Shown: piece by piece, positions 60,229-64,000 of the stretch
Numbering within the stretch: the stretch's first letter is position 1
Layout of the letters: the number at the start of each line of letters is the position of its first letter
Origin: Nocardioides luteus
Lineage (GTDB): Bacteria; Actinomycetota; Actinomycetes; Propionibacteriales; Nocardioidaceae
Reading direction: 5' to 3'
Assembly (NCBI RefSeq): GCF_000960475.2
Contig: NZ_JZDQ02000005.1
Coordinates: 122,724 to 186,723, forward strand
DNA length: 64,000 nt
The notes under the pieces: model-generated
The model's database searches: none
What the model was told of the DNA's origin: nothing
The model's input: the letters and a program-made list of their open reading frames with translations, nothing else
Program-made: the position numbers and the translations under genes

Positions 60229-61319
60229 AGACACAGATCCTGGCGACCATGGCCGCACTCGTGGTCGGCCTGACCGGCTGCAGCAGCCTGCAACCGAACG
60301 ACTACACGCTCCCCGGCCAGCCCGGCGTCGGCAGGGACGGCTACACCGTCACCGTCACCTTCGACGAGGTCGCGAACCTGGTGCCCAACTCCGCCGTGCA
60401 GATGGACAACGTCGTCATCGGCACCGTCGCCGGCATCAGCGTCTCGGACTGGAAGGCAAAGGTCAGGCTCCGACTGATGGAGTCGGCCCGCGTCCCGGCC
60501 GACTCCACCTTCGCCATCGGGCAGAAGACTCTGCTCGGCGCCCAGTACGTCGACGTCAGCGCGCCGGCCCAGACGCCGACTCCGAGCAGCGCCGGCAGCA
60601 TCGCGGCAGCGGTGGAGCGGACCGAGGTGCTGCAGGACGGCGCCCGGATTCCGGTCACCCAGACCGGCACCTACCCCGCCACCGAGCAGGTCCTCGGCGC
60701 GGTGGCGCTGCTGCTCAACAACGGCGGGCTGTCGCAGATCGAGACCATCACCTCCGAGCTGGCGACGGCGCTGGACGACCGGGTCCCCGACACCCGCAAC
60801 CTGGTACGGCGCACCAACGAGCTGCTCGCCGTGCTCGACGACAACAAGGGCGAGATCGTGCAGGCGCTCGAGGCGCTCGACCGGCTCTCCGCCGGCCTCG
60901 CTCGGGACCGGATGGTCTTGGCGAACGCGATCGACCAGATCGCACCGGGGCTGCGTACGCTCGAGGAGGAGCGGCAGAGCCTCGTCCGTGCCGTCACCCG
61001 GACCGGCCAGACCGGGGCTCAGGCGACGAAGGTCATCCGGGCCAGCCGCACGGCTCTCCTCGCGAACCTGGACGCCCTGCGGCCTATCCTGACCAGCCTC
61101 GGCAAGGTCGGCGACTCCATCCCCGAGGCGCTCAAGATCGGTCTGACCATCCCGTTCCCGGCTATGACCACGACCAACGTGCTCAGCGGCGACTACGCCA
61201 ACCTCTTCGCGACGTTCGACCTCCGCGTCTCAAGCCTCACCGACACCTGGCTCACCGGGTTCGGAGCCCCGAGCACGTCCGACGAGGGTTGTCTGCTCAC
61301 GAGCCTGGGAGGCTGCTGA
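60225..61319 (+). CDS. mceE: MceE, MCE-domain lipoprotein (LprK-like)
   Basis: Encodes 364 residues. Unlike the other Mce subunits it starts with a signal peptide ending in a lipobox (VVGLTGC) at about Cys19, as in LprK-type MceE lipoproteins. The MCE domain follows (FDEVANLVPNSAVQMDNVVIGTVAGI), then helical repeats. It is anchored in the outer leaflet of the cytoplasmic membrane and completes the tunnel. Coupled by a 4-base overlap to mceD. Confidence 0.93.
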   Translation: MKTQILATMAALVVGLTGCSSLQPNDYTLPGQPGVGRDGYTVTVTFDEVANLVPNSAVQMDNVVIGTVAGISVSDWKAKVRLRLMESARVPADSTFAIGQKTLLGAQYVDVSAPAQTPTPSSAGSIAAAVERTEVLQDGARIPVTQTGTYPATEQVLGAVALLLNNGGLSQIETITSELATALDDRVPDTRNLVRRTNELLAVLDDNKGEIVQALEALDRLSAGLARDRMVLANAIDQIAPGLRTLEEERQSLVRAVTRTGQTGAQATKVIRASRTALLANLDALRPILTSLGKVGDSIPEALKIGLTIPFPAMTTTNVLSGDYANLFATFDLRVSSLTDTWLTGFGAPSTSDEGCLLTSLGGC

Positions 61320-62638
61320 TGCTGCTGACGAGGCTGGTGAAGCGGCAGTTGGGCGTCTTCGCCTGCCTGACCGCTCTCGCGCTCGGGCTGATGGTCTTCA
61401 CCTATGCGCGGATTCCGGCGATCCTCGGCATCGGGGTCTACCAGGTCACCGCCGAGTTCACCGACGCCAGCGGACTCTACGAGAGCGCCCTGGTCACCTA
61501 CCGGGGCGTCAAGGTCGGGCAGGTGACCGACCTCGAGGTGACCCCGCGTGCAGCCGTCGCCACGCTCCGCCTCGACGACGGCACCCGGATCCCGGGCAAC
61601 GTCGACGCCGAGCTCCACAGCACCTCCGCGGTGGGGGAGCAGTACGTCTCCCTGGTCTCTTCGTCCGCCACCGAGGCGAGCCTGAGCGGCGGGGACGTGC
61701 TACCGCAGTCACGCACCGTCGACATGCCCCAGATCGCCCCGGTCCTCGATGCGGTCAACCACCTGCTCGAGTCCGTCCCGCAGCGGCAGACTCGCAACGT
61801 ACTGGACCAGGTGGACACCGGTCTCGGGTCGAGCAGCGAGGACGTCGGCCGGCTGATCGAGGACTCCAGCACACTGATGGACACGGCCCAGCAGGAGGTC
61901 ACCTCGACGACCGAGCTGATCCGCGCGCTGGAGCCGGTGCTGGCCACTCAGGAGGAGATGGCGCCGCAGACCGTATCGTCGATGTCGTCGCTCCGGGCGC
62001 TTACCAAGGAGCTCGCTGTGAACGACGCCGATTTGCGCTCGCTGCTTCGCGACGGGCGAACGGGCCTGGACAGCACCACAGCGACCGTCAACGACCTTCA
62101 GACGACGCTGCCGATGCTTCTGGACAACCTGATGGTCAACGGCGAGGTGCTCAACACCTATCTTCCGCAGCTTCAGCAGATCCTGGTCGTGTACCCCGCC
62201 ACGATCGGACGGCTTCAACAGACGGTCAACCCGCGGGCCAAGGAGGGTGACGTGCAGCTGGACCTACGCGCAGGCGTCAACAATCCACCGTCGTGCACGA
62301 CGGGCTACCTGTCCACCGACGAGCGACGCAGTCCGTCCGAGGAGAGCGTACGCAAGGTCGACCCGCTCGCTCACTGCGAGACCGCGCCCGACGACCCGTC
62401 GTCGGTGCGGGGCGCTCGCAACCTGCCCTGCCCGAACTCGTCCGCCCGCGGGCCATTGCCGTCCTCGTGCGGGCTGGAGTTCGGCAAGGGTCGTTGGCCC
62501 GAGGGCGCCGACCCGAACGCGACCTCGACCGCTCCGAAGACTTCGGCAGGCGAGCCGTCGTCGAGGGGGACGGCGGACGCGTCTGTTGAGGACAACTCCT
62601 GGAAGCAGCTGTTCCTCGACCCGGTCGGGCTGTGGTGA
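61319..62638 (+). CDS. mceF: MceF
   Basis: About 439 residues from ATG 61319. The N-terminal hydrophobic segment FACLTALALGLMVFTYARI is followed by the MCE domain (FTDASGLYESALVTYRGVKVGQVTDL) and a long helical region. The final 130 residues include a conserved Cys-rich block (PPSCTTGYLS, HCETAPDDP, LPCPNS, PSSCGLEF), typical of MceF. It is the last of the six MCE subunits and is followed by two Mce-associated genes. Confidence 0.91.
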   Translation: MLLTRLVKRQLGVFACLTALALGLMVFTYARIPAILGIGVYQVTAEFTDASGLYESALVTYRGVKVGQVTDLEVTPRAAVATLRLDDGTRIPGNVDAELHSTSAVGEQYVSLVSSSATEASLSGGDVLPQSRTVDMPQIAPVLDAVNHLLESVPQRQTRNVLDQVDTGLGSSSEDVGRLIEDSSTLMDTAQQEVTSTTELIRALEPVLATQEEMAPQTVSSMSSLRALTKELAVNDADLRSLLRDGRTGLDSTTATVNDLQTTLPMLLDNLMVNGEVLNTYLPQLQQILVVYPATIGRLQQTVNPRAKEGDVQLDLRAGVNNPPSCTTGYLSTDERRSPSEESVRKVDPLAHCETAPDDPSSVRGARNLPCPNSSARGPLPSSCGLEFGKGRWPEGADPNATSTAPKTSAGEPSSRGTADASVEDNSWKQLFLDPVGLW

Positions 62639-63141
62639 CGATGGCCGTAGGGACGATGGAGAGACTCTCCACCAGGACCTTCGTGCTCCTGCTGGTGCTG
62701 GGCGTCGGGCTGCTCGTGTTCGCCGGGCAGCGCGCCTGGTCCTGGCGCGAGGATGTCACTGCCGAGCACCAGAGAGCCGAGGCCGTCTCGGCGGCCTCCA
62801 CCGAGGTCACCCGGCTCATCTCGGTCAGTGCAGAAGACTCGGAGACGGCTTTCGAGACCCTTCTCGACGGCGCGACAGCCTCCTTTCGCAGCGACCTGAA
62901 GCAGCAGGCGAACGCGCTGCAGAAGGCGTTGAAGGCCAACAAGGTCGATGCCGAGGGTGAGGTCGTCTCTGCCGGTGTGGCGCGCTCGACCGACGAGCAG
63001 GCGACGGTGTTCGTCGCAGCGACCGGCACGGTGTCGAACTCGGGCACGAAGGCACCGCAGCAACGTGATTACCGGGTCAAGGTCGAGATGCGGAACGTCG
63101 AGGGCCGCTGGCTTGTATCCGGACTGGAGTTCATCCCGTGA
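62635..63141 (+). CDS. Mce-associated membrane protein 1
   Basis: About 168 residues; GTG 62635 is chosen because its GTGA overlap with the mceF stop matches the other junctions of the operon, though ATG 62641 is possible. One N-terminal transmembrane segment (TFVLLLVLGVGLLVFAG) is followed by a periplasmic domain with the pattern of Mas/Mam proteins that accompany mce operons (DYRVKVEMRNVEGRWLVSGLEFIP). These proteins stabilise or assist the MCE complex. Confidence 0.85.
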   Translation: MTMAVGTMERLSTRTFVLLLVLGVGLLVFAGQRAWSWREDVTAEHQRAEAVSAASTEVTRLISVSAEDSETAFETLLDGATASFRSDLKQQANALQKALKANKVDAEGEVVSAGVARSTDEQATVFVAATGTVSNSGTKAPQQRDYRVKVEMRNVEGRWLVSGLEFIP

Positions 63142-63716
63142 CCATCGAGGAGACCGAGATGGCAACCGCCTTCTCTGAAGAGACCGAGCACACCGACCAG
63201 TCGCTGCCGTGCGGATCCGGTCGGCTGCGGCTCAACCTGGAGCGGGGACTGCTGCTGCGCTGGGCGATCGTGGTGCTCGTGGTCGTCGGGTTGGTCGCGG
63301 CGGCCGCGTTCGGCGTGCTCGCCGACCGGGCCTCGGGCCGCGCTCGCGATCGCAGCGACGCGCTCGCCGCGGCCAAGAGCCGGGTGCCCGTGCTGCTGAG
63401 CTACGACCACCGCACGCTCGAGGACGACCTCGCACGCTCCCAGGACCAGACCACCGGACGGTTCCGCACCGATTACACCAAGCTGCTCGACGGTCCCGTC
63501 GCAAAGGCGGCGACCCAGAAGCAGATCTCCACGAAGGCGACCCTCTCCGGGGCAGGCGTGGTCAAGGCCGCCGGGTCGCGGGTCACGGTCCTGGTCTTTC
63601 TGACCCAGACCACGGTGGCGCCTGGGGTCGAGCCCAGCGTCAGCGCATCGCGCGTCGAGGTGAGGATGCAACAGGTGGGCAACGGCTGGAAGGTCGCCGG
63701 GCTCGCGCCCCGCTGA
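63138..63716 (+). CDS. Mce-associated membrane protein 2
   Basis: Encodes 192 residues from GTG 63138, overlapping the previous stop by 4 bases. The N-terminal 38 residues are hydrophilic, followed by a membrane anchor (WAIVVLVVVGLVAAAAFGVL) and a Mas-like periplasmic domain ending in RVEVRMQQVGNGWKVAGL. Paralogue in function to the preceding protein; together they close the structural part of the operon. Confidence 0.85.
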   Translation: MTIEETEMATAFSEETEHTDQSLPCGSGRLRLNLERGLLLRWAIVVLVVVGLVAAAAFGVLADRASGRARDRSDALAAAKSRVPVLLSYDHRTLEDDLARSQDQTTGRFRTDYTKLLDGPVAKAATQKQISTKATLSGAGVVKAAGSRVTVLVFLTQTTVAPGVEPSVSASRVEVRMQQVGNGWKVAGLAPR

Positions 63717-63748
63717 CCGGACGATAACCATCGAGTGGAGGCATGGGC

Positions 63749-64000
63749 ATGGGTGTGGATGTGAAGATCGAAGGGCTGACCAAGAGCTTTGGTAAGCAGC
63801 TCATCTGGAAGGATGTCACGCTGACGCTGCCTGCGGGCGAGATCAGCGTGATGCTGGGTCCGTCCGGCACGGGTAAGTCCGTGCTCCTCAAGACCCTGAT
63901 CGGCCTGATCAAGCCCGACACGGGCTCGGTGGTCATCGAGGGTGTCGACATCGCCAGCTGCTCGGAGCGGGACCTCTACGAGGTCCGCAAGCTCTTCGGT
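63749..64000 (+). CDS. mceG: MceG/Mkl-type ATPase (partial, continues past the window)
   Basis: The first 84 residues of an ABC ATPase. Walker A is in MLGPSGTGKSVLLKTLIGL. The start ATG 63749 has TGGAGG seven bases upstream; the in-frame ATG 63743 is too close to that site. The Mkl/MceG family is recognised by the GPSGTGKSVLLK motif and by its position after an mce operon. It would energise the YrbE permeases. The gene runs off the right end of the window. Confidence 0.9.
   Translation, partial: MGVDVKIEGLTKSFGKQLIWKDVTLTLPAGEISVMLGPSGTGKSVLLKTLIGLIKPDTGSVVIEGVDIASCSERDLYEVRKLFG

Noticed and set aside
1..64000. CRISPR arrays, tRNA, rRNA and complete insertion sequences
   Set aside because: I looked for regularly spaced repeats, cloverleaf-like ends and transposase motifs and found none that held up.

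Overview
The window is high-GC DNA with dense short intergenic gaps, many GTG starts and 4-base ATGA/GTGA overlaps, and a complete mce lipid-import operon. These traits point to an actinomycete. The protein flavour suggests a Nocardioides-like member of the Propionibacteriales, but that placement is inference, because no rRNA or other phylogenetic marker is present.

Layout. (1) 0-10.6 kb is a galactoside-utilisation locus. A LacI repressor, a GH42 beta-galactosidase and a GH36 alpha-galactosidase run leftward. A sugar ABC importer (two permeases and a lipoprotein) and a GH35 beta-galactosidase run rightward. Two LacI-type palindromes sit between them. The first 78 bases hold the start of another gene whose leader and N-terminus resemble the solute-binding protein at 35.1 kb. 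(2) 10.6-12.6 kb is a TetR/MFS efflux pair with a clear palindromic operator. (3) 12.6-20.4 kb looks like a mobile or remnant mobilisable element. It starts where a YyaL/DUF255 thioredoxin-domain gene is cut off at its CHWCHV motif. It carries VapBC, a SWIM zinc-finger protein, two overlapping excisionase-like HTH genes, a G-rich tract and a MobF relaxase-helicase. I see no integrase and no type IV secretion genes. (4) 20.5-28.3 kb has a Crp/Fnr regulator, a small membrane protein, NrtS-like and thioredoxin-fold genes, a tightly coupled radical SAM / methyltransferase / SRPBCC operon, and a MerR regulator divergent from a SulP anion transporter. (5) 28.5-31 kb has an SbnA-like PLP synthase coupled to an MFS exporter. 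(6) 31-36 kb has poorly characterised membrane and lipoprotein genes and an orphan solute-binding protein. Several genes between 20 and 35 kb appear to be split by single-base frameshifts.

(7) 36.5-50.5 kb is an alkane/fatty-acid locus. An AraC regulator is divergent from a [2Fe-2S] ferredoxin, a CYP153-type P450 and a ferredoxin reductase. These are followed by a transglutaminase-like protein, an aldehyde dehydrogenase, a short-chain dehydrogenase, a BtrH/DUF4872 protein, an acyl-CoA ligase, a hotdog thioesterase and a PlsC-type acyltransferase. An acyl-CoA dehydrogenase divergent from a TetR regulator closes the region. The enzymes fit terminal hydroxylation of alkanes, oxidation to fatty acid, CoA activation, and either beta-oxidation or esterification. 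(8) 50.9-64 kb has a PucR-type regulator divergent from a ChoD-like GMC oxidoreductase. The oxidoreductase is translationally coupled to a full mce operon (two YrbE permeases, MceA-F, two Mce-associated proteins and the start of the MceG ATPase). This suggests import and oxidation of a sterol or similar lipid.

No tRNA, rRNA, CRISPR array or intact insertion sequence was recognised.
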